Positions 45,593 to 55,556 of a DNA stretch of 64,000 bases are shown here, piece by piece. The notes below the pieces were generated by a model. That model was not told the DNA's origin. It did not search any database and was given only the letters and a program-made list of their open reading frames with translations. The stretch covers positions 124,001 through 188,000 of the forward strand of contig PHEY01000009.1 in NCBI GenBank assembly GCA_002841335.1. The letters are read 5' to 3'. Each line of letters begins with the position of its first letter. Position 1 is the stretch's first letter. The stretch comes from Actinobacteria bacterium HGW-Actinobacteria-2 (GTDB lineage: Bacteria; Actinomycetota; Actinomycetes; Propionibacteriales; Propionibacteriaceae). The position numbers and the translations under genes are program-made.

Positions 45593-45723
45593 TGGGACAC
45601 CGGGGACGATTCCCGTGTCCCAGCCCCGCGGCGCACCCAGGGTTGCGCATCGGGGACACGTGAGGCAGTGGGACAGCAAGAACCGTCCCCGGTGTCCCAG
45701 CAGGAACCGTCCCCGGTGTCCCA
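45593..45723. repeat. Palindromic intergenic element, family 1, with duplicated right arm
   Basis: Left arm at 45593–45613 and two tandem right arms at 45679–45699 and 45703–45723. The arms match those at 24407–24483 (CCGGGGACGRTTCC and complement). The double right arm suggests repeated internal duplication. It lies in the convergent gap between the NmrA-like and radical SAM genes. Confidence 0.75.
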
Positions 45724-45726
45724 GGC

Positions 45727-47658
45727 TCAGTGGGTGGAGACCACCTGCAGCGGCAGCAGAGAACGTCCCGTGGGGCCGATCTGGATCTCGGTGCCCTGAG
45801 CGGGGCAAACGCCGCAGTTGTAGCAACCGGACCAGCGGCAGTCGGGCACGTCGGCCTCGGCGATCGCGTCCTCGTAGTCCTGCCACAGCCACTCGCGGTC
45901 CAGGCCGGCGTCCAGGTGATCCCAGGGCAGCACCTCGCGGTGCCGACGCTCCCGGGTGGTGTACCAGGCCAGGTCGATGCCGTGCGGGGCCAGCTCGCGT
46001 TCCGCGGCGGCCTCCCAACGGTCGTAGGAGAAGTGCTCGCTCCAGCCGTCCAACTTGCCGCCGTCGCGCCACACCGACTCGATCACCGGGCCGAGACGGC
46101 GGTCACCGCGGCTGAGCAGGCCTTCGATCTGGCCGGGCTTGCCGTCGTGATAGCGGACGGTGACGAATCGGCCGTAGCGACGATCGGAGCGCACCTTGTC
46201 CTTCAGCGCGCGCAGGCGTCGATCGATGGTCTCCACGTCGGCCTGCGCGGCCCACTGGAACGGCGTGTGCGCCTTGGGGACGAAGCCGCCGATCGAAATC
46301 GTGCAGCGGATGTCGCGGGTGCCGGCGGCCTGGCGGCCGGTCTCGATCACTCGGAAGGCCATGTCGGCGATGGCCAGCACATCCTCGTCGGTCTCGGTGG
46401 GCAGCCCGCACATGAAGTAGAGCTTCACCTGGCGCCAGCCACGACCGAAGGCAGCAGCCACCGTGGCGATCAGATCGTCCTCGCTGACTTGCTTGTTGAT
46501 CACCTTGCGCAGCCGCTCCGATCCGCCTTCGGGGGCGAAGGTGAGCCCTGAGCGGCGTCCATTGCGGCTGAGTTCGTCGGCCAGGTCGATGTTGAACGCG
46601 TCCACTCGGGTGCTGGGCAGCGACAGCGACACGAAGGAGTCGGAGTACCGCTCGGCGAGCTGGCTGGTGATCGGGCCGATCTCGCTGTGGTCGGCGCTCG
46701 ACAGGCTGAGCAGGCCCACCTCGTCCAAGCCGGTGGCGGCGATGCCGCCTTCAACCATGCGTCCAATGGTCTCGATGTTCCGCTCGCGCACCGGGCGGGT
46801 GATCATGCCCGCCTGGCAGAACCGGCAGCCGCGCGTGCAGCCGCGGAAGATCTCCACCGAGTAGCGCTCGTGCACGGTCTCGGCCAGCGGCACGATCGGA
46901 CGCGACGGGTAGGGCCACTCGTCGAGCTCCATCAGGGTGTGCTTGGCGACCGTGTCCGGCACCGTCGCCTCGATCGGGGTGACGGCAGCCAGCTCACCGT
47001 TGTCGGCGTAGCTGACCTCGTACAGCGACGGGACGTACGCGACCCGGCTGGCTGCCAATCGGCGAAGCACCCCGGCGCGCCCGCCCGGACGTCCCTCGGT
47101 TTTCCATTGGCGAACGATCGCCGAGACCTTCAAAGCGGCCTCTTCGCCATCGCCCAGGACGGCCGCGTCGATGAAGTCGGCGATCGGCTCGGGGTTGAAC
47201 GCGGCATGCCCACCGGCGATCACCAGCGGTTCGTCCTCGCCGCGGTCGGCGGCGTGCAGCGCGATCTGGGCCAGGTCGAGGGCTTCCAGCAGGTTGGTGT
47301 AGCCCAGTTCGGTGGAGAAGCTCACCCCGAGCACGTCGAAGTCGCGCACCGGCAGATGGTTCTCCCAAGTGAACTGCGGCACCCCGGCCTCGCGCATCAG
47401 CGCCGCCAGGTCGGGCCAGATGCTGAAGCTGCGTTCGGCCAGCAGCCAGTCGCGCTCGTTCAGCAGTTCGTACAAGATCGCCAGACCCTGGTTGGGCTGA
47501 CCCACCTCGTAGGTGTCGGGGTACATCAGCACCCAGCGGACCTCGGCGTCGGCGAACGGCTTGCTGACCGAGTTCACCTCGCCGCCGATGTATTGCACCG
47601 GTTTGGCCACCTGGGTCAGCAGTGGCTCCAGGCGTGGGTACAGGGAGGTGACGGTCAT
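45727..47658 (-). CDS. B12-binding-type radical SAM protein (TIGR03960 family)
   Basis: 643 residues from the ATG at 47658. N-terminal segment VNSVSKPFADAEVRWVLMYPDTYEVG, a cobalamin-binding-like region (about 60–190) and the radical SAM core with C-x3-C-x2-C in RGCTRGCRFCQAGMITRPVRER. The C-terminus has an extra cysteine group, DCRWSGCYNCGVCPAQGTE, which could bind a second cluster. Usually adjacent to DUF2344 and rne in actinobacteria. Function unknown, RNA modification suspected. Confidence 0.92.
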   Translation of the reverse strand: MTVTSLYPRLEPLLTQVAKPVQYIGGEVNSVSKPFADAEVRWVLMYPDTYEVGQPNQGLAILYELLNERDWLLAERSFSIWPDLAALMREAGVPQFTWENHLPVRDFDVLGVSFSTELGYTNLLEALDLAQIALHAADRGEDEPLVIAGGHAAFNPEPIADFIDAAVLGDGEEAALKVSAIVRQWKTEGRPGGRAGVLRRLAASRVAYVPSLYEVSYADNGELAAVTPIEATVPDTVAKHTLMELDEWPYPSRPIVPLAETVHERYSVEIFRGCTRGCRFCQAGMITRPVRERNIETIGRMVEGGIAATGLDEVGLLSLSSADHSEIGPITSQLAERYSDSFVSLSLPSTRVDAFNIDLADELSRNGRRSGLTFAPEGGSERLRKVINKQVSEDDLIATVAAAFGRGWRQVKLYFMCGLPTETDEDVLAIADMAFRVIETGRQAAGTRDIRCTISIGGFVPKAHTPFQWAAQADVETIDRRLRALKDKVRSDRRYGRFVTVRYHDGKPGQIEGLLSRGDRRLGPVIESVWRDGGKLDGWSEHFSYDRWEAAAERELAPHGIDLAWYTTRERRHREVLPWDHLDAGLDREWLWQDYEDAIAEADVPDCRWSGCYNCGVCPAQGTEIQIGPTGRSLLPLQVVSTH

Positions 47659-47782
47659 AGCCGGACAAGCGTAAGTCACCACCTCAGCGGTGGCGAACCT
47701 GGCGGCCTGACACGAATTGCGCTCTCGATGCCCCACGGCGCCCGAAACTGGCCGATTCTTCACATCTGGCGCGCAATTCGTC

Positions 47783-48508
47783 TCATCGTCGCCCCAAGCC
47801 GAGCCGGACGAGTACCGCTTCGCTGCGCAATTCGCGTAGGGCGTCGTTGGCGATCCAGCGAGCCGACGGCGTGTCTTGGGCCCGGATCCGCTCAGCCGCG
47901 GCAACCGCGGGGCCATGGCAGTCGGCCGACCGCTTTCCGATCTGGCGCAGCGCCCAGTTAACGGCTTTCTTGACGAAGTTGCGGTCGTCGTCGGCGTGCC
48001 GTTCGATCAGCGGCAAGAACTCCACAAGCCGCTCATCCGGGGCGGCCTTGTCGTGGACGGCGAGCGAACACATCACCACGAAGCCGGAGCGTTTGATGAA
48101 GGTCTCCTCGGCCTCGGCCCACTCGACCGCCTTGGCGTAGGCGAAATCGGTGGCTGCCCACAGGTTCGCCGACTGATCGCAGGTGTCCCAGGAATCGAGG
48201 TCGGCCACCCACGCATCGGCCTGAGCCGGGGTGACCAGGGCCGGCACGTCGATGAAAGTGGCCAGGATCTGGCCCTCATGCACTCCGGACGCCCACAGTT
48301 CCGCGGCCAGCGCATGCAGGTGAGCCGGGTCACTGCGGCGCAGCGGACGCAGTTCGCGGGCGATCCCCCGCAACACCGGGATCGAGACCCCCAATGTGCC
48401 GGTCGAACTGATCCCGAAACGAGCCATCCCGGCCACGTTGTCCGGGTTGGCGTGCGTCCGGAGTCGATCAAGCAGGGCTGCCGCTTGCGTCCGGGCAGCC
48501 GCGGTCAT
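47783..48508 (-). CDS. DNA alkylation repair protein (AlkD-like HEAT repeat)
   Basis: 241 residues built of HEAT-like helical repeats. The key segment DLDSWDTCDQSANLW matches the AlkD active-site region (…NWD..D), and the later DRNFVKKAVNWALRQIGK is also typical. AlkD removes N3- and N7-alkylpurines without flipping the base. The ATG overlaps the stop of the upstream kinase gene. It adds to the Ada–AlkA and Ogt genes elsewhere in the window. Confidence 0.87.
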   Translation of the reverse strand: MTAAARTQAAALLDRLRTHANPDNVAGMARFGISSTGTLGVSIPVLRGIARELRPLRRSDPAHLHALAAELWASGVHEGQILATFIDVPALVTPAQADAWVADLDSWDTCDQSANLWAATDFAYAKAVEWAEAEETFIKRSGFVVMCSLAVHDKAAPDERLVEFLPLIERHADDDRNFVKKAVNWALRQIGKRSADCHGPAVAAAERIRAQDTPSARWIANDALRELRSEAVLVRLGLGRR

Positions 48509-49185
48509 GCCTCGTCTGCCGGCACCTGCGGTCCGGAGGTGTCCACGACCAGGTCGGCATGCTTCTCGGGTTGGCAGTTCGCCAGGTAGAGCTGCTGGCC
48601 TTGGTAATGACGCTCGTTGACCGGGTCGTCCAGGTTCGGGCTGCCGCCGTCGCGCTCGGCCAGCCGGCGGAAGCCTTCAGTGAACGGCACATCCAGCCAG
48701 ACCGAGAAGTCCCACAGCTTGCGGCCACTCTCAGGGCACCAGGCTTTGCGGTGCATGAACAACCCGTCCACGATCACCACCGCATCGTCGGGAGCCACCC
48801 GCCACGGCGAGCACACTTCGCACTCTTGGCTGACGTCATAGGCAGCGGTGCGATAGCGCCCCGAACCGTCCTGCGACAGCGGTTCAAGCACTTCATCGGT
48901 GAACTTGTCGTAGTCGTAGCTGTCCTCGAAGTACCCCTTGCCGGAGTAACGCCCCTGGGCGTACCGGATGGAGGTCGGGTTGAGGTAGTTGTCCAGCGTG
49001 ATCCGAATCACCGTGAAGCCCGATTCGGTCAGCAGATCGCCCAGATCGTTGGCGAAAGTCGTCTTGCCCGAACCGTCGATGCCGTCGATGGCCACCAGGA
49101 TCCGTCCGGTACGAGGCCGGATTCGCGCCCGCAACGTCTTGAGTGCGCCAGCCCGATCTACCTTGTCAATCACCACGGTCGTCAT
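48505..49185 (-). CDS. Uridine-kinase-like P-loop kinase
   Basis: 226 residues. Walker A AIDGIDGSGKTTFAN, a substrate-site RITLDNYLNPTSIRYAQGRYSGKGYFEDSYDYD, and the Walker-B-like VVIVDGLFMHR. The architecture fits small nucleoside kinases of the uridine-kinase group, but the true substrate is uncertain. ATG 49185 is preferred because GAAGG lies five bases upstream; ATG 49188 is adjacent. Coupled to the AlkD-like gene. Confidence 0.82.
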   Translation of the reverse strand: MTTVVIDKVDRAGALKTLRARIRPRTGRILVAIDGIDGSGKTTFANDLGDLLTESGFTVIRITLDNYLNPTSIRYAQGRYSGKGYFEDSYDYDKFTDEVLEPLSQDGSGRYRTAAYDVSQECEVCSPWRVAPDDAVVIVDGLFMHRKAWCPESGRKLWDFSVWLDVPFTEGFRRLAERDGGSPNLDDPVNERHYQGQQLYLANCQPEKHADLVVDTSGPQVPADEA

Positions 49186-49237
49186 CATCGCCTTCGTCGT
49201 CGTCCCCACGACTCACCGAGTCCCACCTGGCCGGGGT

Positions 49238-50356
49238 TCAGACCTGGGTGGCGGCTGCAGGGGCGGCGGTTCGCACCATCCCCAGCCGGGAAGACTGCCA
49301 CAACAGTAAGCCACCCACCAGTAGTACGGCGCCCATCTGGATCAAAATACTGGGGTCACCCACTCCGGCCTGGCGGTTGAAGATCGTGGACAACTGGTCG
49401 GGTTGGAAGGGCAAGAGCATCTCGCTGATCACGTTGTTGGCGATGTGCATGGCTACCGCAGCCTCCAGGCCACCCGAACGCCAGACCAGGGTTGCGAAGA
49501 GCCCGCCGACGATCAGGTAGAAGGCGTTCAGCCAGGGGTCGCCGGCGCCATGCAGCAACATGAAGGCCACCGAACTCACCACCATGCCCACGGCCAACCC
49601 CACCCGCGGGTTAGCGAACCATGACCCCACTCCACGGAAAAGAAGGCCTCGCACCGAGTACTCCTCGGCCGCGCATTGGAACGGCGTGGTGAGCACGATG
49701 GTGGCGATCAGGACCAGCGATGAGCCGTTCCAGGTCAGCTCCCCGAAACCACCGGTGAGCAGCGCCTGCGCCACCGTGGACGCCAGAAGCCCTACGCCGG
49801 CGATGGCCAGGAACCGCCAGAACGGGCCCCAGCGGAAGCCCCCGACCACCGAGGACAGCCACCGCGGACGCTGTCGGAACACGATCCGGTGGACCAGAAA
49901 GGCAATCGGTAACCCGGCCGCGACGCCGACGTTGTTGACAATGAAAAGGGACGCCGGGTCGAAGTCGACCACCTCCTGGGGCAGCGGGTTCCCCGATGCG
50001 AGCGTGCCCACGACCCAGACCACGCCCAACACCACGATGAAGGCAACCTCAAGCACCGCGAACAGCAGGACGGCGACAACGGGCTTCCACCAGCGAAAAG
50101 CCGGCGCCCGGTAGAACTGGTGGTATTCCCTCGGCTCGGCCGGCAGCGGCTCGGGCCGGGCGGCCGCCAGGGCAACCGGCGGTTCGGCGTAGCCCGGCAC
50201 GGGATATCCGGGGTAGGCCAGGTATCCGGGAGGGACCGACGAAGCGTCCGGCGCCATCGACGGCCAGGACTGCGGGTACTCCGCAGCAACCGGCGGCTCA
50301 GCCGGCCGGGGATCCTGCTGCGGGGCGGGCGGGTTCAGCTCAGGTTCGGGAACCAC
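49238..50356 (-). CDS. CPBP-family intramembrane metalloprotease
   Basis: 372 residues. A Pro-rich cytoplasmic N-terminus of about 95 residues is followed by about eight hydrophobic helices. Catalytic motifs are EEYSVRGLLFRG (EExxxR), MLLHGAG and AMHIANNVIS. Such CAAX-protease relatives process peptides or play a role in envelope stress. The GTG start at 50356 uses AAGGAG and lies inside the end of ndk (22-base overlap), so it is coupled to ndk. Confidence 0.87.
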   Translation of the reverse strand: MVPEPELNPPAPQQDPRPAEPPVAAEYPQSWPSMAPDASSVPPGYLAYPGYPVPGYAEPPVALAAARPEPLPAEPREYHQFYRAPAFRWWKPVVAVLLFAVLEVAFIVVLGVVWVVGTLASGNPLPQEVVDFDPASLFIVNNVGVAAGLPIAFLVHRIVFRQRPRWLSSVVGGFRWGPFWRFLAIAGVGLLASTVAQALLTGGFGELTWNGSSLVLIATIVLTTPFQCAAEEYSVRGLLFRGVGSWFANPRVGLAVGMVVSSVAFMLLHGAGDPWLNAFYLIVGGLFATLVWRSGGLEAAVAMHIANNVISEMLLPFQPDQLSTIFNRQAGVGDPSILIQMGAVLLVGGLLLWQSSRLGMVRTAAPAAATQV

Positions 50357-50751
50357 AATCCAATCTCCTTAGCCGCAGACGCCGGCGAGTCCGACGCGTG
50401 CACGAGGTTTTCGCGGTTCGACAATGACAGGTCGCCGCGGATCGTGCCGGGCGCGGCCACCGCAGAGTTCGTCGCGCCGTTCATCAGCCGCACCACCTCG
50501 ATCACCGACGGCCCGGCGAGCACCACCGCCACCAGTGGACCGGAGGTGATGTAGTCGCGCAGCGGCGGGTACCAAGGTTGATCCACGTGGTCGGCGTAGT
50601 GCCGGTCGGCCATCTCGGCATCGATCTGACGCAGTTCGACGGCGACCGGGGCCAGGCCCTTGCTCTCGTAGCGGGCGAGGATCGTGCCCACCAGGCCGCG
50701 GCGCACCGCGTCCGGCTTGAGCAAAACGAGGGTCTGTTCAAGATCAGTCAT
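50335..50751 (-). CDS. ndk: Nucleoside diphosphate kinase
   Basis: 138 residues, full length. Phospho-acceptor histidine H118 in RENLVHASDS, and the opening TLVLLKPDAVRRGLVG. Equilibrates nucleoside tri- and diphosphates. It lies downstream of folC on the same strand, the common actinobacterial order valS–folC–ndk. Confidence 0.97.
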   Translation of the reverse strand: MTDLEQTLVLLKPDAVRRGLVGTILARYESKGLAPVAVELRQIDAEMADRHYADHVDQPWYPPLRDYITSGPLVAVVLAGPSVIEVVRLMNGATNSAVAAPGTIRGDLSLSNRENLVHASDSPASAAKEIGLWFPNLS

Positions 50752-50804
50752 GATTGCGACCCTACCGGCTCGACCAGGCCGGTTTCACCACCGCCTGTGG
50801 ATGG

Positions 50805-52145
50805 TTACTGCGCCGATTCCGGCGACGGATGCACCAGCAGCGCCCGCGCCTCGCCGGCGGCGTAGACCGACCCGGCGATCAGCACCCCCGCGGTCGGTCC
50901 GGCCTCATCGGCCAACCTCACGGCCAGTTCGATCGCAGTGGCCATGTCGGCGGCCTGATGGACCCGCTCGACGCCGAAGACGTCGGCAGCGCGTCCGGCC
51001 AGGTCGGCGGTGGACAGCGCCCGCGACGAGCCGGTGATCGAGGTACAAACCACCGGACCCATGCCCTCGGCGAAGGCCTCCAGGACCCCGGTGATGTCCT
51101 TGTCACCCATCATCGCCACCACGCCGATCAGTGGCTCGAAGGCGAATGCCTCCTCCACTGCGGCGACCGTGGCCCGCGCACCGTGGGGGTTGTGGCAGGT
51201 GTCCAGCAGCACCGTCGGTGAGCGTCGCACGATCTCCATCCGACCCGGCGCCTTCACCTGCTCGAACGCAGCCGTGGTCACCTCGGGCGGCAGAGCCCGT
51301 CCGCCTAGGAAGGCTTCAGCCGCGGCCAATGCCAATGCAGCGTTGCGGGCCAGATGCTCACCGAACAGCGGCAGCAGGATGTCACCCAACGGCCCGTCGG
51401 CGGTCTCCAGCCGGATCAGCTGGCCACCCACGCCCGGGGTGCGATCGATCAGGCCGAACTCGACGCCCTCCCGGCGTACCTCGGCGCCGACCTCCGCGCA
51501 GCGGGCCAGCAGGACGCGCGCCGCCTCGGGAGTCTGCGCAGCCAGCACCGCACGCGATCCGGCCTTGATGATGCCGGCCTTCTCGGTGGCGATCTCGGCG
51601 ATGGTGTCACCGAGCAAGGCGGTGTGGTCCAGGTCGATCGGGGCCACCACGGCGACCTCGGCGTCGACGATGTTGGTGGCGTCCCACTCCCCACCCATGC
51701 CGACCTCGACCACGGCAACGTCCACCGGCGCATCGGCGAAGGCGGCGTAGGCCAGGCCGGTCATCACTTCGAAGAAGGTCATCGAGATGCCGTCGATGGC
51801 CTGGGCATCGACCAGGTCGATCATCGGAGACACCTGGGCCACCAGCTCGTCGAAGACCTCGTCGGCGATCGGTTCACCGTCGATGCAGATCCGCTCGGTG
51901 AGGTGGACCAGGTGCGGGCTGGAGAAGCGCCCCACCCGCAACCCCAGGTGGCGCAGCAGCGCGTCGATCATGATCGCGGTGCTGCCCTTGCCGTTGGTTC
52001 CGGTGATCAAAATCACCGGGCAGGAACGCTCCGGGTTGCCCAACAAGTCGCACAGCGCCTGAATCCGGGCCTGGCTGCGTCCGACCTGGTGTTCGGGCCA
52101 TCGCGACTGAAGCTGGGCAACGATCTCGGCATGGGTGAGGCTCAT
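50805..52145 (-). CDS. folC: Folylpolyglutamate/dihydrofolate synthase
   Basis: 446 residues from the ATG at 52145. The ATP loop is ILITGTNGKGSTAIMID, followed by VGRFSSPHLVHLTERICIDG, and later VVEVGMGGEWDATN. It adds glutamates to folates and may also make dihydrofolate. The frame stays open far upstream but the start at MSLTHAEIVAQLQSRWP gives the standard protein. Divergent from valS with 72 bases between. Confidence 0.94.
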   Translation of the reverse strand: MSLTHAEIVAQLQSRWPEHQVGRSQARIQALCDLLGNPERSCPVILITGTNGKGSTAIMIDALLRHLGLRVGRFSSPHLVHLTERICIDGEPIADEVFDELVAQVSPMIDLVDAQAIDGISMTFFEVMTGLAYAAFADAPVDVAVVEVGMGGEWDATNIVDAEVAVVAPIDLDHTALLGDTIAEIATEKAGIIKAGSRAVLAAQTPEAARVLLARCAEVGAEVRREGVEFGLIDRTPGVGGQLIRLETADGPLGDILLPLFGEHLARNAALALAAAEAFLGGRALPPEVTTAAFEQVKAPGRMEIVRRSPTVLLDTCHNPHGARATVAAVEEAFAFEPLIGVVAMMGDKDITGVLEAFAEGMGPVVCTSITGSSRALSTADLAGRAADVFGVERVHQAADMATAIELAVRLADEAGPTAGVLIAGSVYAAGEARALLVHPSPESAQ

Positions 52146-52217
52146 GGAGCACAACCCTAACTCCCCCGGCGGGCGGTCAATTCTGAGCAACCCCACACGG
52201 CTCAATAGGATGCCCTC

Positions 52218-54782
52218 ATGACTGAACTGCCCGACCAGACCACGATGCCCGCGCCGACCACTCAGGACGGCGTACCGGAGCGTCCGGTACTGGAGGGGCT
52301 GGAGGCCAAATGGTCGGCCACCTGGGCCGAGCAGGGCACCTACCGGTTCGACCCGCCGGCCAGCCGCGAGCAGGTGTTCAGCATCGACACCCCGCCGCCG
52401 ACGGTGTCGGGTTCGCTGCACGTGGGTCACGTGTTCAGCTACACCCACACCGACGTGATCGCCCGCTATCAGCGGATGCAGGGCAAGCAGGTGTTCTACC
52501 CGATGGGTTGGGACGACAACGGCCTGCCCACCGAACGCCGGGTGCAGAACTTCTATGGCGTGCGCTGCGACACCTCGCTGCCGTACGACCCGGATTTCAC
52601 TCCCCCGGCCAACCCCGACCCGAAGCGGCAGCAGCCGGTGAGTCGACGCAACTTCGTCGAGCTTTGTCATGAACTCACCGCCGTCGACGAGCAGGTCTTC
52701 GAAAGCCTGTGGCGCACGCTCGGCCTGAGCGTGGACTGGAACCACCTCTACACCACCATCTCCGATGAGTCGCAAGCGGTGGCGCAGAAGGCGTTCTTGC
52801 GGAACTTCGCCCGCGGTGAGGCTTACCTGTCCGAGGCGCCGACCCTGTGGGACATCACCTTCGGCACCGCCGTGGCTCAGGCCGAGTTGGAAGCCCGCGA
52901 CTACCCCGGCGCCTACCACCGGGTCGCCTTCCACGCGTCCGACTCCTCGCCGATCTACATCGAGACCACCCGTCCGGAGCTGATTCCGGCGGTGTGCGCG
53001 CTGATCGCTCACCCCGACGACGAGCGCTACCAGGCGCTGTTCGGCACCACCGTCACCTCGCCGATCTTCGGGGTCGAGATTCCGGTGCTGGCGCACCCGG
53101 CCGCCGAACCCGACAAGGGCGCCGGCATCGCGATGTGCTGCACCTTCGGCGACCTCACCGACGTCCAGTGGTGGCGGGAGCTGCGGTTGCCCACCCGCAC
53201 GGTGATCGGACGCGACGGCCGCCTGCACGCCGAGACCCCGGCTTGGCTGACCAACGCCGAGCCGTACGCCGAACTGGCCGGCAAGACCACGTTCAGCGCC
53301 CGCGAGGCCATGGTGGCTCTGCTGCGCGCCTCCGGCGACCTGGACGGCGAGCCGAAGCCCACTCAGCGCAAGGCGAACTTCTATGAGAAGGGCGACAAGC
53401 CGCTGGAGATCGTCTCCACCCGGCAGTGGTACATCCGCAACGGCGGTCGCGACGACGACCTGAAGGCGGCGCTGCTGGCCCGCGGGGACGAGCTGGATTG
53501 GGTGCCCGATCACATGCGGCACCGTTACTCCAACTGGGTCAACGGTCTCAACGGTGACTGGCTGATCAGCCGCCAGCGCTTCTTCGGGGTGCCCTTCCCG
53601 GTCTGGTACACCCTGGACGCCGAAGGCGAGCCTGACTACGAGAACCCCCTGGTGCCGACCGAGGCCGAGTTGCCCGTCGACCCGTCCAGCGATGTGCCGG
53701 TCGGCTTCACCGCCGAGCAGCGCGGCGTGCCGGGTGGCTTCATCGGTGACCCCGATGTCATGGACACCTGGGCCACCTCGTCACTGACCCCGCAGATCGC
53801 CTGTGGTTGGGAGACCGATCCGGCGCTGTGGGAGCTCACCTTCCCGATGGACATGGCTCCCCAAGCCCACGACATCATCCGCACCTGGCTTTTCTCCCGG
53901 GTGGTGCGTTCGCACTTCGAGCACGACGCATTGCCGTGGAAGCGCGCCACGATCTCCGGCTTCGTGGTCGACCCCGACCGCAAGAAGATGAGCAAGTCGA
54001 AGGGCAACGTGGTGGTGCCCACCGAGATCCTCGACAAGTTCGGTTCCGATGCCGTCCGCTGGCGGGCCGCGATGGCCCGTCCGGGCATGGATTCGCCGTT
54101 CGACGAGACCCAGATGAAGGTGGGTCGCCGTCTGGCCATGAAGGTGCTCAATGCGAGCAAGTTCATTTTGGGTATTCCGGCCGGCACTGGCGAGGTCACC
54201 GAGCCGGTCGACCTGGCAATGCTGGCGAGTCTGTCCACGGTGATTTCTGGCGCGACGACGGCATTCGACGAGTTCGACTACTCAACTGCTCTGGAGACCG
54301 CAGAGAAGTTCTTCTGGCAGTTCTGCGACGACTACCTCGAACTGGTCAAGGAGCGCGCCTACGGCGCCGACGGCCAGGCCGGCAGCGACTCGGCCCGGTC
54401 TGCCCTGCGGCTCGCCCTGGATGTCCAACTGCGCCTGTTCGCGCCGTTCCTGCCGTTCGTCACCGAGGAAGTGTGGTCGTGGTGGCGTACCGGATCGGTG
54501 CACACCTCGCCGTGGCCGACGTCGGGCGAACTCCCCGCCGGCGGCGAGGTGGCCCTGATCGAGGACGTGGCCGCCGCTCTGATCGGAATCCGTGGCGCCA
54601 AGTCGAATGCGAAAGCCTCGATGAAGGCCGAAGTCTCCCGAGCGGAGTTCAGCGGGCCGGCCGAGGCATTGGCGCGGCTGCAATTGTCCGAGTCAGACCT
54701 GCGCGCTGTTGGGCGAATCACTGGTTCGCTAGAGTTTCGGCCTTCGGAGGGAGCGCTGCAGGTCAGCGTTGCACTCGTCTAG
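52218..54782 (+). CDS. valS: Valyl-tRNA synthetase
   Basis: 854 residues. Class I signature HVGH within [21 protein letters not shown] and KMSKS in [18 protein letters not shown]. The CP1 editing domain lies between (about 210–430). The C-terminal coiled-coil found in many ValS proteins seems short here. No T-box leader fits in the 72-base gap upstream. Confidence 0.96.
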   Translation: MTELPDQTTMPAPTTQDGVPERPVLEGLEAKWSATWAEQGTYRFDPPASREQVFSIDTPPPTVSGSLHVGHVFSYTHTDVIARYQRMQGKQVFYPMGWDDNGLPTERRVQNFYGVRCDTSLPYDPDFTPPANPDPKRQQPVSRRNFVELCHELTAVDEQVFESLWRTLGLSVDWNHLYTTISDESQAVAQKAFLRNFARGEAYLSEAPTLWDITFGTAVAQAELEARDYPGAYHRVAFHASDSSPIYIETTRPELIPAVCALIAHPDDERYQALFGTTVTSPIFGVEIPVLAHPAAEPDKGAGIAMCCTFGDLTDVQWWRELRLPTRTVIGRDGRLHAETPAWLTNAEPYAELAGKTTFSAREAMVALLRASGDLDGEPKPTQRKANFYEKGDKPLEIVSTRQWYIRNGGRDDDLKAALLARGDELDWVPDHMRHRYSNWVNGLNGDWLISRQRFFGVPFPVWYTLDAEGEPDYENPLVPTEAELPVDPSSDVPVGFTAEQRGVPGGFIGDPDVMDTWATSSLTPQIACGWETDPALWELTFPMDMAPQAHDIIRTWLFSRVVRSHFEHDALPWKRATISGFVVDPDRKKMSKSKGNVVVPTEILDKFGSDAVRWRAAMARPGMDSPFDETQMKVGRRLAMKVLNASKFILGIPAGTGEVTEPVDLAMLASLSTVISGATTAFDEFDYSTALETAEKFFWQFCDDYLELVKERAYGADGQAGSDSARSALRLALDVQLRLFAPFLPFVTEEVWSWWRTGSVHTSPWPTSGELPAGGEVALIEDVAAALIGIRGAKSNAKASMKAEVSRAEFSGPAEALARLQLSESDLRAVGRITGSLEFRPSEGALQVSVALV

Positions 54783-54800
54783 GGAGAGGACGAAGAAGCA

Positions 54801-55268
54801 ATGCAGGGAAAGATCCTTTTGGGCGCGGCCCTGGTGGCCGTGCTGCTCACGTCGGGTTGCGGTGGCGCACCCCGCAACGACGCCGGTCAGGTCACCGCAC
54901 CCGCCACCACTGATGCCTTCCAGGTAAAGGTAGGCGACTGCACCGGCGATCTGTCCACTGGGACGGTGTCCGATGTCGGCTTGATCCCGTGCGACCAGCC
55001 GCACTACTACGAGGCGTACGCCTCCAAGCAGATGACCGACACCACCTACCCCGGCGAGACGGACACGCAGGATCAGGCGAACACGTTCTGCGCTGATGCG
55101 TTCAAGCCGTGGATGGGCATTTCGATCGACGACTCCAAGTACGGAGATGGCGTGAGGTTCTTCAACCCCACGTCGAGCAGTTGGGAGATGAAGGACCGCG
55201 AGATTCTGTGCTTCGTCGGTTCCAGCGATGGTGGCATCAAGGGCAGCCTGAAGGGCGCCAAGAAGTAA
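54801..55268 (+). CDS. Lipoprotein, septum-formation-domain-like
   Basis: 155 residues. Lipobox LLTSGCGG with C20. The mature part reads VKVGDCTGDL, LIPCDQPHYYEAYASKQM, FCADAFKPW and REILCFVGSS, the cysteine spacing and words of the actinobacterial septum-formation-like domain (PF13845 type). Probably membrane-anchored outside the cell. It begins 18 bases behind valS, with GGGAGAGGA before the ATG. Confidence 0.8.
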   Translation: MQGKILLGAALVAVLLTSGCGGAPRNDAGQVTAPATTDAFQVKVGDCTGDLSTGTVSDVGLIPCDQPHYYEAYASKQMTDTTYPGETDTQDQANTFCADAFKPWMGISIDDSKYGDGVRFFNPTSSSWEMKDREILCFVGSSDGGIKGSLKGAKK

Positions 55269-55274
55269 CACGTC

Positions 55275-55332
55275 ACAGATCCCCCGCTCCTGCTCGAACC
55301 CGGCGTCCTTCCCGCAGGAGTGGGGGATCTGT
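55275..55332 (+). terminator. Long terminator hairpin behind the lipoprotein gene
   Basis: ACAGATCCCCC and CTCCTGC on the left pair with GCAGGAG and GGGGGATCTGT on the right, interrupted by one G·T position, around a ~20-base loop. It lies seven bases past the stop and probably ends the valS–lipoprotein transcript. Confidence 0.75.
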
Positions 55333-55389
55333 CATGTCCGGACCCATCCCCCGCTCGTCGGACAGACCACGCAGCGGCGGGACCCTTTG

Positions 55390-55540
55390 CTGGTTGAGCA
55401 GGCCGCACAGCAGCCGGGTCCCCTCGCTGGTTGAGCAGGCCGCGCAGCGGCCGGGTCCCCTTGCTGGTTGAGCAGGCCGCGCAGCGGCCGGGTCCCCTTG
55501 CTGGTTGAGCAGGCCGCGCAGCGGCCGTGTCGAAACCCCT
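55390..55540. repeat. Tandem array of a 37-bp repeat
   Basis: Units start at 55390, 55427, 55464 and 55501, each beginning CTGGTTGAGCAGGCCGC; units 2 and 3 are identical, unit 1 has a few changes, and the last turns into GTGTCGAAACC. A degenerate partial unit precedes them. The unit core GGCCGCGCAGCGGCC is palindromic. No spacers are present, so this is a minisatellite and not CRISPR. Confidence 0.85.
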
Positions 55541-55556
55541 GCCCTCCCCGGCTACC

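Noticed and set aside
52146-52217. T-box riboswitch for valS
   Set aside because: Only 72 bases separate valS from folC, too short for a T-box leader, and no T-box sequence is seen.
52146-53522. Upstream extension of the folC frame across valS
   Set aside because: The frame is open only because of high GC; the FolC N-terminus starts at 52145 and valS is certain on the plus strand.
55390-55540. CRISPR array
   Set aside because: The 37-bp units are directly adjacent without unique spacers and no cas gene is near.
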